Position numbers and translations under genes: made by a program
Notes under the pieces: model-generated
Seen by the model: only the letters and a program-made list of their open reading frames with translations
What the model was told of the DNA's origin: nothing
Databases searched by the model: none
Origin: Sphingomonas quercus
GTDB lineage: Bacteria; Pseudomonadota; Alphaproteobacteria; Sphingomonadales; Sphingomonadaceae
Length of the DNA stretch: 64,000 nt
Assembly (NCBI RefSeq): GCF_018863195.1
Contig: NZ_JAHKRT010000008.1
Span: 124,001-188,000 of the forward strand
Direction of reading: 5' to 3'
Shown here: positions 1 through 8,920 of the stretch, piece by piece
How positions within the stretch are numbered: the stretch's first letter is position 1
Layout of the letters: each line of letters begins with the position of its first letter

Positions 1-1
1 C

Positions 2-715
2 TATCATTACCAGCTGGCCATCGACGCCGGGCTTTCCGCCTACGCCGCGCCGCTCGGGCCGCTGGAAGCGGGCGCCGACACCTTCGCCGGCCAGATCCCG
101 ACCATTCTCAAGGTCAACTCCTCGAACAGCTGGGCGACCTCGATCGATCAGGCGGTGACCGGCACGGTGGACGATGCGCTGCGCCTCGGCTGCTCGGCGA
201 TCGGCTTCACCATCTATCCGGGCTCGGACAATATCTTCGAGCAGATGGAGGAGATCCGCGAAATGTCCGCCGAGGCCAAGGCGGTCGGCATCGCGACGGT
301 GATCTGGTCGTATCCGCGCGGTGGCGACATCTCCAAGGCCGGCGAGCTGGCGCTCGATGTCGGTGCCTATGCCGCGCACATGGCGGCGCTGCTCGGCGCG
401 CACATCATCAAGGTCAAGCTGCCGACCGACCATATCGAGCAGAAGGACGCGCAGAAGGCCTATGAAGGCGGCGACTGGTCGACCCAGGCCAAGCGCGTCG
501 GCCATGTCGTGCAGTCCTGCTTCAACGGCCGCCGCATCGTCGTCTTCTCGGGCGGCGCCGCCAAGGGCACGGACGCCGTCTATCAGGACGCCCGCGACAT
601 CCGCGACGGCGGCGGCAATGGCTCGATCATCGGCCGCAACACCTTCCAGCGCCCGCGCGACGAGGCGCTGGCGATGCTCGACAAGATCGTCCGGATCTAC
701 AAGGGCGAGGAATAA
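2..715 (+). CDS. Class I fructose-bisphosphate aldolase, FbaB/DhnA family (5' end outside window)
   Basis: The frame is already open at the window edge, so the N-terminus is missing; about 237 codons are visible up to the TAA at 713-715. The enzyme cleaves fructose-1,6-bisphosphate to dihydroxyacetone phosphate and glyceraldehyde-3-phosphate in the cytoplasm. The visible part resembles DhnA-type TIM-barrel aldolases: ILKVNSSNSW, GFTIYPGS, WSYPRG, a strand GAHIIKVKLPT whose lysine is the likely Schiff-base residue, and a late FSGGAAKGTD phosphate-binding loop. It is not the metal-dependent class II type. A short gap of about 34 bases separates it from the convergent DUF72 gene. The family call is firm; the exact substrate rests on family knowledge. 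Confidence 0.9.
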   Translation, partial: YHYQLAIDAGLSAYAAPLGPLEAGADTFAGQIPTILKVNSSNSWATSIDQAVTGTVDDALRLGCSAIGFTIYPGSDNIFEQMEEIREMSAEAKAVGIATVIWSYPRGGDISKAGELALDVGAYAAHMAALLGAHIIKVKLPTDHIEQKDAQKAYEGGDWSTQAKRVGHVVQSCFNGRRIVVFSGGAAKGTDAVYQDARDIRDGGGNGSIIGRNTFQRPRDEALAMLDKIVRIYKGEE

Positions 716-749
716 GGGCGGGGCGGGGGCGGGGCGCGGCTGTTGCGCC

Positions 750-1499
750 TCACCCCGTCGCCTGCCGGATCATCGCGCGCAACGTCTGCGCGTCATGGAG
801 CGCGGCGCCCCCGATATCATTGTTGAAATAGGCCCAGACAGGGCGACCCCGGCGCGCCTGCGCCGCCATCCAGTCCGCCCAGCCGAGCAGCGTGTCGTCG
901 GCATAGCGACCCGAATATTTGCCGGTGCCGCCGTGGAAGCGGACATAGGCGATCGGCCCGCTCGCGGCGCGCGGCGTGGCGATGCCCGGAAAATCGTGGG
1001 TGCAGAAGCTGGCGCCGTGATGTTCCAGCAGCTCGAACACCGCCTCGACATGCCAGCTCGCGTCGCGGAACTCGAAGACATGGGTGATGTCGGCGGGGAG
1101 CAGGCGCAGGAAGCTTTCCAGCCGCTCGAGGTTCAGCTTGAAGCGCGGCGGCAACTGGTAGAGCACCGGGCCGAGCCTGTCGCCGAGATGGCGCATATTG
1201 CCGAGCATGCGATCGAGCGGCTCGCCGCAATCCTTCAGCTTCCTGGCCTGGGTGAGGTAGCGATTGGCCTTGACCGCGTAGCGGAAATCCGGCGGCGCCT
1301 GTTCGCGCCATCCGTCGAACGTTTCCGGCGGCGGCAGGCGATAGAAGCTGTTGTTGATCTCGACGGTGTCGAAATGCTCGGCATAGAAGGCGAACCAGCG
1401 CTTGACCGCCAGCCTCTCGGGATAGAAGGCACCGCGCCAATGGCGGTAGTTCCAGCCGGAACAGCCGATCCGGATCGCAGCGGGAATGGAGCGTGTCAT
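750..1499 (-). CDS. DUF72 domain protein (YecE-like)
   Basis: 249-residue protein of the DUF72/YecE family, a TIM-barrel-like fold of unproven function. The family hallmarks are visible: an N-terminal [15 protein letters not shown], then [11 protein letters not shown], a [13 protein letters not shown]-like segment (here YLTQ), [24 protein letters not shown] and the C-terminal [17 protein letters not shown] chose the ATG at 1499 because it puts the family's IGCSGWNY motif near the N-terminus; an ATG further upstream would add 15 unlikely residues. The start codon shares two bases with the start codon of thiE on the other strand. It is convergent with the aldolase gene. The family is certain, the role unknown. 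Confidence 0.88.
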   Translation of the reverse strand: MTRSIPAAIRIGCSGWNYRHWRGAFYPERLAVKRWFAFYAEHFDTVEINNSFYRLPPPETFDGWREQAPPDFRYAVKANRYLTQARKLKDCGEPLDRMLGNMRHLGDRLGPVLYQLPPRFKLNLERLESFLRLLPADITHVFEFRDASWHVEAVFELLEHHGASFCTHDFPGIATPRAASGPIAYVRFHGGTGKYSGRYADDTLLGWADWMAAQARRGRPVWAYFNNDIGGAALHDAQTLRAMIRQATG

Positions 1500-2202
1500 G
1501 GCCGAAACTGATCCCCGGGAGCAGGATGATCCCACCGGCCTCAACGCGCTGGACGGCTTTGCGGATCGCTTCGAAGGCGATGACCGGCGCCCCCCCTGCC
1601 AGCTTTACCTGATCTCACCCCCATCGATCGACGCGGGCTTCGCCGAGCGACTGGACCGGGCGCTGGCGGCGGGGCCGGTCGCGGCCTTCCAGTTGCGCCT
1701 GAAAGGGCTGGACGATCATGCCGTCGCGGCGCTGGCGCCGCCGCTGCAGGCGATCTGCGCGGCGCATGACGTGGCGTTCATCGTCAATGATTCCATCGGT
1801 CTCGCCAAGCGACTGGGCGCGGACGGCGTGCATCTCGGTCAGGGCGACGGCGATCCGCGCGACGCGCGGGCCGTGCTCGGCCCCGGTGCGCAGATCGGCG
1901 TCACCTGTCACGACAGCCGTCACCTCGCCATGGAAGCCGGCGAGGCGGGCGCCGACTATGTCGCGTTCGGCGCCTTCTATCCAACCGACACCAAGGAGAC
2001 GCGGCACCGGCCCGATCCGTCGATCCTCGGCTGGTGGTCGACGCTGTTCGAAATCCCCTGCGTGGCGATCGGCGGCATCACGCCTGACAATGCCGCGCCG
2101 CTGATCGCGGCGGGGGCCGACTTCCTGGCGGTGTCTGGTGCGGTGTGGAACGATGCCGAGGGCGAGGCGGCGGCGGTCGCGAGGTTCGCCGACCTGCTTT
2201 GA
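1498..2202 (+). CDS. thiE: Thiamine phosphate synthase
   Basis: 234 residues. ThiE joins hydroxymethylpyrimidine diphosphate and thiazole phosphate to give thiamine phosphate. Visible family elements are [15 protein letters not shown] (the Q-R-K phosphate contact), a VNDS segment, [29 protein letters not shown] and AIGGIT near the C-terminus. A Shine-Dalgarno-like GGAG at 1488-1491 lies six bases before the ATG at 1498, which decides this start over the ATG at 1486. The N-terminus carries about 30 extra residues before the barrel. No TPP riboswitch was seen upstream. In this position thiE is likely expressed independently of the rest of thiamine synthesis. TenI-like function is an alternative because residues cannot be compared here. 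Confidence 0.85.
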   Translation: MAETDPREQDDPTGLNALDGFADRFEGDDRRPPCQLYLISPPSIDAGFAERLDRALAAGPVAAFQLRLKGLDDHAVAALAPPLQAICAAHDVAFIVNDSIGLAKRLGADGVHLGQGDGDPRDARAVLGPGAQIGVTCHDSRHLAMEAGEAGADYVAFGAFYPTDTKETRHRPDPSILGWWSTLFEIPCVAIGGITPDNAAPLIAAGADFLAVSGAVWNDAEGEAAAVARFADLL

Positions 2203-2280
2203 CAATCTCTCCCAAATTCGGACGTTTCGGAAACTGAACGAGCCTGCCGCGTTTCCCGCCTGCAGAAGAAGGGAGACCGG

Positions 2281-3297
2281 ATGACGAAGCGGATTCCGCG
2301 CCTCGGCGCCGTGGCGCTGATCGGATTGGCGATGTCGGCACCGGCGATCGCGGCCGCGCAGAAGGGGGCGCCGCCGGCCGCGCTTTCGATGGACATCATG
2401 CACATCCAGGTGATCCTCGATCATCTCGGTTTCTCGCCGGGCGTGATCGACGGCAAGCCGGGCCAGTCGCTGAAGCTGGCGCTGCGCGGCTTTCAGTCGG
2501 CGCGGGGCCTGTCCGAAACCGGCGACATGGACCGGCCGACGATGGCCGCGCTCGCCAATTGGCGGTCGATCCGGCCGCTGCGGACTTTGGTGGTGACGCA
2601 GGCCGACGCCGCCGGCCCGTTCGTCGGTCCATTGCCCGACGACATGGCCGAGCAGGCCAAGCTGCCGACGCTCGGCTATGCCGATCTTTCCGAGAAGCTG
2701 GCCGAGAAATTCCATACCACCCCGGCGACGCTGGCGGCGCTCAATGGCGGCCGCTTCCGCCCGGCGGCGGGCGCGAAGCTGCGCTTCCCCAATGTCCTGC
2801 CGCAGTCGCGCAGCTATCCCGAGAAGCTCGACGCGAACTGGCGGCAGACGCTGTCCGACCTCAATGTCGATGCCAGATCGCCGGTGGCGGCGCGCATCGT
2901 CGTCGACAAGTCCGAAGGCGCGCTCAAGGTCTATGACGAGGATGACAGGCTCGTCGCCCAGTTCCCGGCGACGATGGGCAGCGAGCATGATCCGCTGCCG
3001 CTGGGCGGCTGGACGATCAAGGGCGCGGCATATAATCCGCCGTTCCACTATAACCCGGCGCTGTTCTGGGATGCGGACTCCAATGAGGGCAAGGCCAGGC
3101 TGCCACCCGGCCCGAACGGCCCGGTGGGGGTGGTCTGGCTGGACATCTCCAAGGAGCATTACGGCATCCACGGCACGCCAAACCCCGAGAAGATCGGCCG
3201 CACCGAAAGCCATGGCTGCATCCGTTTGACCAACTGGGACGCGGCGCGCCTGTCGTTGATGGTGAAGCCCGGCACACCGGCGCTGTTCCGGGAATGA
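2281..3297 (+). CDS. L,D-transpeptidase with peptidoglycan-binding domain
   Basis: 338-residue exported cell-wall enzyme. Residues 1-27 form a Sec signal peptide ending near AIAAAQ. Residues about 38-95 match a PG_binding_1 repeat (VILDHLGFSPGVIDG ... LRGFQSARGL). Residues 125-170 look like a degenerate LysM-type stretch. The YkuD catalytic domain covers about 203-337 with His297 and the signature SHGCIRLTN, giving catalytic His311, Cys313 and Arg315. The family makes 3-3 cross-links in peptidoglycan or attaches proteins to it. The M23 gene starts five bases after its stop, so the two probably form one transcript for wall remodelling. Family function is firm; the precise cross-link is inferred. 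Confidence 0.9.
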   Translation: MTKRIPRLGAVALIGLAMSAPAIAAAQKGAPPAALSMDIMHIQVILDHLGFSPGVIDGKPGQSLKLALRGFQSARGLSETGDMDRPTMAALANWRSIRPLRTLVVTQADAAGPFVGPLPDDMAEQAKLPTLGYADLSEKLAEKFHTTPATLAALNGGRFRPAAGAKLRFPNVLPQSRSYPEKLDANWRQTLSDLNVDARSPVAARIVVDKSEGALKVYDEDDRLVAQFPATMGSEHDPLPLGGWTIKGAAYNPPFHYNPALFWDADSNEGKARLPPGPNGPVGVVWLDISKEHYGIHGTPNPEKIGRTESHGCIRLTNWDAARLSLMVKPGTPALFRE

Positions 3298-3301
3298 GGC
3301 G

Positions 3302-3874
3302 GTGAACCGGCTCGGGATGACGATGCTGCTGTTCTTCCTGCTGCTGGCGGCCGGCAGCCTCGCGATCCTGCGCGTCGGACCGGCCTCCGCTCCGGCGGCC
3401 GGGTCGCGGCGGGCTGCCGCCGCCCCGGCCGCGGGGGTTGCAGATGCCGGCCTCGTCTTGCCGGTGGCCGGGGTGCGTGCCGAACAGCTCGCCGACACCT
3501 TCGGCGACGAACGCGGCGACGGCGCGCGCGGCCACGGCGCGATCGACATCATGGCGCCGGCCGGCACGCCGGTGCTGGCGGCGACGGCGGGCACGGTCGA
3601 GAAGCTGTTCGACAGCAAGCTTGGCGGCCACACGCTTTACCTGCGCACCCGCGACGGCGGGACGATTACTTATTATGCCCATCTCGATCGTTATGCTCCG
3701 GGCATCGCCGAGGGTGTGACGGTGGCGGCAGGGACCCCGATCGCCTTCGTCGGCTCCACCGGCGACGCCAGCCCGGAGGCGCCGCACCTCCACTTCGAGG
3801 TGCATCGCATGGCGCCGGGCGAGGGCTGGTGGCAGGGGACGGGGATCAATCCCTATCCGCTGTTGACCCACTAG
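3302..3874 (+). CDS. M23 family metallopeptidase (membrane-anchored LytM-like endopeptidase)
   Basis: 190 residues. The GTG at 3302 is preceded by GAGGCG that overlaps the stop of the transpeptidase gene; an ATG at 3317 is an alternative. Residues 6-24 form one hydrophobic segment, either a signal anchor or an uncleaved signal. An Ala/Pro-rich linker follows, and a compact M23 domain begins near residue 55. Zinc and catalytic residues are seen in HGAIDI (His78, Asp82), YYAHLD (His127) and PHLHFEV (His162, His164). M23 enzymes of this sort cut peptide cross-bridges in peptidoglycan or activate amidases. All ligands are present, so it is probably an active enzyme. It is coupled to the upstream L,D-transpeptidase. 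Confidence 0.88.
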   Translation: MNRLGMTMLLFFLLLAAGSLAILRVGPASAPAAGSRRAAAAPAAGVADAGLVLPVAGVRAEQLADTFGDERGDGARGHGAIDIMAPAGTPVLAATAGTVEKLFDSKLGGHTLYLRTRDGGTITYYAHLDRYAPGIAEGVTVAAGTPIAFVGSTGDASPEAPHLHFEVHRMAPGEGWWQGTGINPYPLLTH

Positions 3875-3987
3875 GCGGGAACCCGCCCCGTCACGGCTGT
3901 CGCCCTTATTGGATTCAGACCGCAGTTGCCGCCGGGCGCGCCAGCGGCTAGAGCGCCGCACTGCTCTTTCAACCTCGCGAGACTCCC

Positions 3988-4551
3988 ATGAAGATCAGCG
4001 GCGTGGACATCCGTCCCGGCAACATCATCGAATATGAGAAGGGCCTGTGGAAGGCCGTCAAGATCCAGCATACGCAGCCCGGCAAGGGCGGCGCCTATAT
4101 GCAGGTCGAGATGAAGAACCTGATCGACGGGCGCAAGACGAACGTGCGCTTCCGCTCGGCCGAGACGGTGGAGCGGGTGCGGCTCGACACCAAGGACTTC
4201 CAGTTCCTGTTCCGCGAGGGCGACCAGCTCACTTTCATGGACAAGGACAATTACGACCAGGTGTCGCTGCCGGCGGACATGCTCGGTGACGCGGCCGCCT
4301 TCCTCCAGGATGGCATGGACGTGGTGATGGAGCTCTATGAGGAGCGCCCGATCTCGGTGCAGCTGCCCGACACGATCGAGGCGACCATCGTCGAGGCCGA
4401 TGCCGTGGTGAAGGGCCAGACGGCGTCTTCGTCCTACAAGCCGGCGGTGCTGGACAATGGCGTGCGCGTGATGGTGCCGCCGCATATTTCCGCGGGCACG
4501 CGCATCGTCGTCGATGTCTATGCCCAGGAATATGTCCGCCGGGCGGATTGA
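3988..4551 (+). CDS. efp: Translation elongation factor P
   Basis: 187 residues, the normal EF-P length, with KOW-like N-domain and two OB domains. EF-P enters the ribosomal E site and rescues ribosomes stalled at polyproline stretches. The loop that reaches the peptidyl transferase centre reads [12 protein letters not shown], with a lysine at position 34, as in EF-P proteins modified by the EpmA/EpmB type of pathway rather than the EarP arginine type; whether this one is modified is unknown from the window. The C-terminal domain has the conserved [14 protein letters not shown]. The next gene, an inositol-phosphatase homologue, begins four bases after the stop, so the pair is likely cotranscribed. 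Confidence 0.96.
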   Translation: MKISGVDIRPGNIIEYEKGLWKAVKIQHTQPGKGGAYMQVEMKNLIDGRKTNVRFRSAETVERVRLDTKDFQFLFREGDQLTFMDKDNYDQVSLPADMLGDAAAFLQDGMDVVMELYEERPISVQLPDTIEATIVEADAVVKGQTASSSYKPAVLDNGVRVMVPPHISAGTRIVVDVYAQEYVRRAD

Positions 4552-4555
4552 TCAG

Positions 4556-5371
4556 ATGGTTGCGCACTCCGGCCTCATCACCGTCATGCAGAAAGCGGCC
4601 CGCAAGGCGGCGCCGCGGCTGCGTCGCGACTTCAACGAGGTCGATGCCCTGCAGGTATCGCGCAAGGGGCCGGCGGACTTCGTGTCCATGGCCGACAAGC
4701 GCGCCGAGCAGACGATCTTCGAGGAGCTGAAGCACGCACGGCCCGACTGGGGCTTCGTGATGGAGGAAGGCGGCGTGGTGGAGGGCGACCCCACCAAGCC
4801 GCGCTGGATCGTCGATCCGCTCGACGGCACCTCCAACTTCCTCCACGGCGTGCCGCACTTCGCCATTTCGATCGCGGTGGAAGAGCCGCGCGCGGGCGGG
4901 CGCGGCGAGGTGACGCAGGGGCTGATCTACCAGCCGCTCACCGACGAGACCTTCTGGGCCGAGAAGGGCCGGGGGGCGTGGCTGCAGGACCGGCGCCTGC
5001 GCGTGTCGGCGCGACGCGACCTTACCGAATCGATGATCGCCACCGGCATCCCCCATCTTGGCCGCGGCGATCCCGAGCAGTGGCAGCGCATCTTCCGCGC
5101 CATCTCGCCCGAAGTGTCGGCGATCCGCCGCTTCGGCGCGGCGACGCTCGACTTCGCCTGGGTCGCGGCGGGCCGGTTCGACGGCTTCTGGGAACAGGAC
5201 CTCGACATCTGGGACGTCGCGGCGGGCATGCTGCTGGTCCGCGAGGCAGGCGGCTACGTCACCGACTTCCGCGGCGGCGACAAGGCGATCGACCGGCGGG
5301 AGTTCCTGGCGGCCAACGACCAGCTTCACTCCCGACTGCACAAGCTGGTCGGCACGGCGGTGCGCGCCTAG
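4556..5371 (+). CDS. Inositol monophosphatase family protein (SuhB-like)
   Basis: 271 residues. The protein belongs to the lithium-sensitive inositol monophosphatase/SuhB superfamily, Mg-dependent sugar-phosphate phosphatases. Visible metal-binding motifs are the EEGG segment (MEEGGVVEG), the hallmark WIVDPLDGTSNFLHG and the later WDVAAGMLLVREAGG. The chosen ATG at 4556 follows efp after four bases; an earlier frame start at 4514 would overlap efp. The efp-suhB order is often seen in alphaproteobacteria. The substrate could be inositol phosphate or another sugar phosphate, and SuhB relatives can also act in rRNA antitermination. A strong GC-rich hairpin follows the stop. Confidence 0.9.
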   Translation: MVAHSGLITVMQKAARKAAPRLRRDFNEVDALQVSRKGPADFVSMADKRAEQTIFEELKHARPDWGFVMEEGGVVEGDPTKPRWIVDPLDGTSNFLHGVPHFAISIAVEEPRAGGRGEVTQGLIYQPLTDETFWAEKGRGAWLQDRRLRVSARRDLTESMIATGIPHLGRGDPEQWQRIFRAISPEVSAIRRFGAATLDFAWVAAGRFDGFWEQDLDIWDVAAGMLLVREAGGYVTDFRGGDKAIDRREFLAANDQLHSRLHKLVGTAVRA

Positions 5372-5373
5372 TT

Positions 5374-5392
5374 CCTCCCCCTGTCGGGGAGG
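5374..5392 (+). terminator. GC-rich hairpin after the efp-suhB pair
   Basis: A perfect 7-bp stem, CCTCCCC and GGGGAGG, with a five-base loop begins two bases after the suhB-like stop codon. It is followed by G-rich sequence rather than a T tract, so it may act as a hairpin pause or mRNA-stability element more than a classical intrinsic terminator. The large convergent glycan-enzyme gene ends about 60 bases further on. Confidence 0.45.
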
Positions 5393-5449
5393 GGGGCGGG
5401 CGAGGGCTGGCGCAGGCTGACCCACTCGTCGTCAGGGGTCAACGGAAGC

Positions 5450-8400
5450 TCAGCCGGCCGCCACCCGGCCCGAGCGCTCCAGCTTGCCCCAGCCGACCCA
5501 GGGGCCGCGCAGCGCCTGCACGATCGCCTTCACCACGACATAATACATCACCTGACGGTAACCGATGCGCTGCGGAATGAGCAGCCAGAGCAGCCGCCAT
5601 CTCTCGCGCCGCTCCAGCGCGAACGCGATGGTCGCAGCGAGCACGTCGATGGCGGTGAACACCAGCCAATAGGTTAGCATGCGGCCGAGATCCGTGGAGG
5701 TCTGCGCCCAGCCATGTTCGTGGACCTTCGCCCACGTCTCCAGCATCGAGATGATCAGGGCGAGGTCGATGATCGGCGAGATCGCGGCGAGGAAGAGCTG
5801 GAACACGATCGCCTGCGGCAGGCCGATGCGGGCGAGGCCCGGCGGCCGGCCGCTGGAAATGGCGCCACGATGCTTCCACAGGCATTGCAGCGTGCCGAAC
5901 GCCCAGCGGAAACGCTGTTTGGCGAGCGCCTTGAAGCTCTCGGGGGCCTCCGTCCAGGCGACCGCGTACTGATCATAATGCACCTTCCAGCCGGCGCGCT
6001 GGATGGCGATGGTCAGGTCCTGATCCTCGGCCAGCGTATCGGTGGGATAGCCGCCGACCTCGCGCAGCGTGGCGGTGCGCCACGCGCCGACGGCGCCGGG
6101 CACGACCGTCATCGCATCAAGCCGGGCCAGCGCGCGCCGCTCCAGATTCTGGGCGGTGATATATTCCAGCGCCTGCCAGCAGGTGACGAGGTTGACGCGG
6201 TTGCCGACCTTGGCGTTGCCGGCGACGGCGCCGAGCGCGGGATCGTCGAACCAGCGGGCGAGGCGGGCGATGGTGTTCGGCTCGAACTGCGTGTCGGCGT
6301 CGAGCGCGATGACGATCTCGCTCTCGACCTGCATGAGCGCGGTGTTGAGCGCGCGCGCCTTGCCGCCATTTTCGAGGGTGAGCAGCTTGACCCGCGGCTC
6401 ATCGGCGAAGGCCTCGGCGACGACCGCGCTGGTGCGATCCTTCGAGCCATCGTCGATGACGATCACGTCAACCGCCACGTCGCGGCTGTCCAGGACCCGG
6501 CGAACGGCGCGCTCGATCACCCGCTCCTCGTTGAAGGCGGGGATCAGCACGGTGACGTGGCGCGCGGGGTCGATCGCGGGGAACAGGGTTCGCGATTCCC
6601 GGCGCGCCTGCACCAGGGCGAGGCCGGACAGCGCGATGGCGCGCAGGATGCCGAGCGTGATCGCGACGATGAACAGCCATTTGATGGCGATGGTCAGCCA
6701 GCCGAGGACCAGGAACAGCCCGAGGTCCGCCTGCGCCGCCAGCCGATCGGACGAGGAGATGGGCGGGTTGGCCATGCCGGGCGGCAGGCCGGCGAGCTGG
6801 GACACGGTAGCGAACTTGTAGCCGCGCTGCTTGAGCGCCTTGATGAGGGTGGGGAGCGCAGCCAGCGTCTGGTCGCGATTGCCGCCGGAATCGTGAAGCA
6901 GGACGATATTGCCGCTATGCTCCTCGCTGGAATCCTCGACGCCCTCGATGGTGCGGTCGATGATCGCCTGTACGCCCGGCCGCTTCCAGTCGTCCGGATC
7001 GACGTGAAGGCCGACGGAAAGATAGCCGAGCTGCTGCCCGGCATAGACGGGGCCGACCTCGTCCGCGGTGCTCGGCTCGGCGTCGCCGAAATAGGGCGCG
7101 CGGAACAGGCGCAGCGAATGGCCGGTAAACGCCTGGAACAGCCGCTGCGTGGCGTTCAGCTCCAGCCGGGTCTCGCGCATCGTGGCATGGGCAAGATTGG
7201 GGTGGGTATAGGTATGGCTGCCCACCTCATGCCCCTCGGCGAGCAGCCGGCGCAGCAGCCCGCGCTCGGTAAGGCCGTTCTCGCCGATCATGAAGAAGGT
7301 GGCGTGGACGCCGTTCGCCTTGAGCACATCGAGGATCGGCGCCGTCCACACCGGGTCCGGCCCGTCGTCGAAGGTGAGCGCGACATAACCCGGACGATAG
7401 CCGGTACGCTGCACCTGCCAGGGCGAGGGCAGGCGATCGAAGCGGACATTGTCGATCATCCCGTCCCTGGTCGTGGTGACGGTGCGCTGGCCGGTGACCG
7501 GGGTCGCGCCGATGCGCAGGATCTCGCCGGCGCCCTCGATATCGACATTGGTGCCGGCCGGGATGGTCTGGATCGCCTGGGGCGGCGGCAGTGGGCGGCG
7601 ATGGCGGCCGAAAATCGTCCAGATCGACGGATCCTCGCTGCCCAAGCGCCACAGCGCCATCGCGTGCACGCCGGCGCGGTTCAGCACCGCCATCTGGTTA
7701 TAGGCCATCGCCGCGTCTGCGACCCACACCTCGTGATGGACCTCGCCTTCGTCATAGGCGAAGCCGCTATTGCCGCTCGCCCTGTCGTAGCGCGGCACGA
7801 CGTCGGATTCGCGCGCGTTCAGCCACGCTTCCTCGACGGAAAGCGCGTCGGTGTCGCCGCCCTTCTTCCAGTCATAGGCGTAGGATGCGATGCAGACGAC
7901 GAGCTGGTTCGCCGGCACCACCCGCGCGGCGTTGGCGACGACCCCCTGAAACCAGCGCTGGGACGCGATCGGCCCCGGATCGCCGCCCTGATAATGCTCG
8001 TCATAAGCCATCAGGAACAGCTTGTCGGCGACCTTGGCATATTGGGCGAGGTTCCAGTCGGGATTCTCGGCCGGCACGGCGATGGCGACGATCCATTTGC
8101 GCCTGGCAAAGCGCGCGCGTGCCTCGGCGAGGAACTGGCGGTAATCAGACTGGGCGGAGAGCGGCAGGTCCTCGAAATCGAAGAAGGCGCCATCGGCCCT
8201 GACCTCGACCAGCAGCGCCTCGACCCGATCCAGCGCGAGCCTGCGCTGCGCCGGATCGTGCAGCATCGCGGTCGCGCCCTTGGTGTCCCAGTCGCCTTGC
8301 AGTGCATTCTGGACCATCGGCAGCAGCAACGGGCGATGCGCGGCCTGGTTGATGATCGCGCGGCCCTTCGCGTCCGGAAACAGGGTGACGTGGTGATCGG

Positions 8401-8803
8401 GGCCGGTGATCGACAGCCAGCCCGGCATCAGCCAGTCGAGATCGTCGATATGGCGGCGCAGCGAGGCTGCCGATCCTTCGTCCCACGGGGTGTGAAAGGC
8501 CATGGCCAGCGGCCTCGTGCCGGTGGTCGCCGGGCGGCTGCCGGTGAACAGCCGCTCGGCATAGCGTGCGGCATGGCGGAGCGAGCGATTCGAGCGATGC
8601 AGGAAATCGTCATTGCCCGTCGGGCGGTGAAGCGGGGTGCGCTCGGTCGTGAAGGGCAGCTGGCGCTGCGGCACCACTTCGAGGATCGTGATCGCAAACG
8701 CAGCCGTGGCGAGCAGCAGCAACAGCGCGAACGCCACCACCGCGACGCCGAAGCGCCGGCGCCTGCGGCCGGAAGCATCATAGAAAACCGGGTTTTCCGC
8801 CAT
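5450..8803 (-). CDS. Three-module envelope glycan enzyme: GH18-like, NodB deacetylase and GT2 synthase
   Basis: 1117 residues in one uninterrupted frame. A basic N-terminus and a membrane segment (about 18-42) lead to an extracytoplasmic GH18/YaaH-like domain (about 95-400) with DGAFFDFED; Glu211 fits the catalytic acid. A NodB/CE4 domain (about 470-670) carries TFDDGPD at 477-483, the metal site HTYTH at 530-534 and the late LLHDSGG. Membrane segments near 693-733 return the chain to the cytoplasm, where a processive GT2 domain has DDGS at 784-787, DAD at 835-837, EDQD and QRFRW at 963-967. More membrane segments follow. The layout predicts synthesis of a beta-linked N-acetylhexosamine polymer with outside deacetylation and cleavage. 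The polymer itself is inference. Confidence 0.9.
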   Translation of the reverse strand: MAENPVFYDASGRRRRRFGVAVVAFALLLLLATAAFAITILEVVPQRQLPFTTERTPLHRPTGNDDFLHRSNRSLRHAARYAERLFTGSRPATTGTRPLAMAFHTPWDEGSAASLRRHIDDLDWLMPGWLSITGPDHHVTLFPDAKGRAIINQAAHRPLLLPMVQNALQGDWDTKGATAMLHDPAQRRLALDRVEALLVEVRADGAFFDFEDLPLSAQSDYRQFLAEARARFARRKWIVAIAVPAENPDWNLAQYAKVADKLFLMAYDEHYQGGDPGPIASQRWFQGVVANAARVVPANQLVVCIASYAYDWKKGGDTDALSVEEAWLNARESDVVPRYDRASGNSGFAYDEGEVHHEVWVADAAMAYNQMAVLNRAGVHAMALWRLGSEDPSIWTIFGRHRRPLPPPQAIQTIPAGTNVDIEGAGEILRIGATPVTGQRTVTTTRDGMIDNVRFDRLPSPWQVQRTGYRPGYVALTFDDGPDPVWTAPILDVLKANGVHATFFMIGENGLTERGLLRRLLAEGHEVGSHTYTHPNLAHATMRETRLELNATQRLFQAFTGHSLRLFRAPYFGDAEPSTADEVGPVYAGQQLGYLSVGLHVDPDDWKRPGVQAIIDRTIEGVEDSSEEHSGNIVLLHDSGGNRDQTLAALPTLIKALKQRGYKFATVSQLAGLPPGMANPPISSSDRLAAQADLGLFLVLGWLTIAIKWLFIVAITLGILRAIALSGLALVQARRESRTLFPAIDPARHVTVLIPAFNEERVIERAVRRVLDSRDVAVDVIVIDDGSKDRTSAVVAEAFADEPRVKLLTLENGGKARALNTALMQVESEIVIALDADTQFEPNTIARLARWFDDPALGAVAGNAKVGNRVNLVTCWQALEYITAQNLERRALARLDAMTVVPGAVGAWRTATLREVGGYPTDTLAEDQDLTIAIQRAGWKVHYDQYAVAWTEAPESFKALAKQRFRWAFGTLQCLWKHRGAISSGRPPGLARIGLPQAIVFQLFLAAISPIIDLALIISMLETWAKVHEHGWAQTSTDLGRMLTYWLVFTAIDVLAATIAFALERRERWRLLWLLIPQRIGYRQVMYYVVVKAIVQALRGPWVGWGKLERSGRVAAG

Positions 8804-8920
8804 TGGAGCCGTGTCGGGGGTTGATCCGCGTCCGACATGACGCGCTTTGCCTCCGGCCGCAAGCGGGGAGGGGACATCGCGCCGTTCCGCCTCCTCCGTT
8901 CGTCCTGACTAATCTGCCCG

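Noticed and set aside
1440-1497. TPP riboswitch before thiE
   Set aside because: The start of thiE lies directly against the divergent DUF72 gene, and no THI-box segments were seen.
1615-3633. 672-codon minus-strand frame across thiE and the L,D-transpeptidase gene
   Set aside because: The plus-strand genes are well supported; the minus frame is Arg-rich and featureless.
5714-8824. Open frame of over 1000 codons on the plus strand opposite the glycan enzyme
   Set aside because: It is the mirror of a GC-rich gene: its sequence is rich in Arg, Gly, Asp and Ala without any recognisable motif, whereas the minus strand has three complete catalytic domains.
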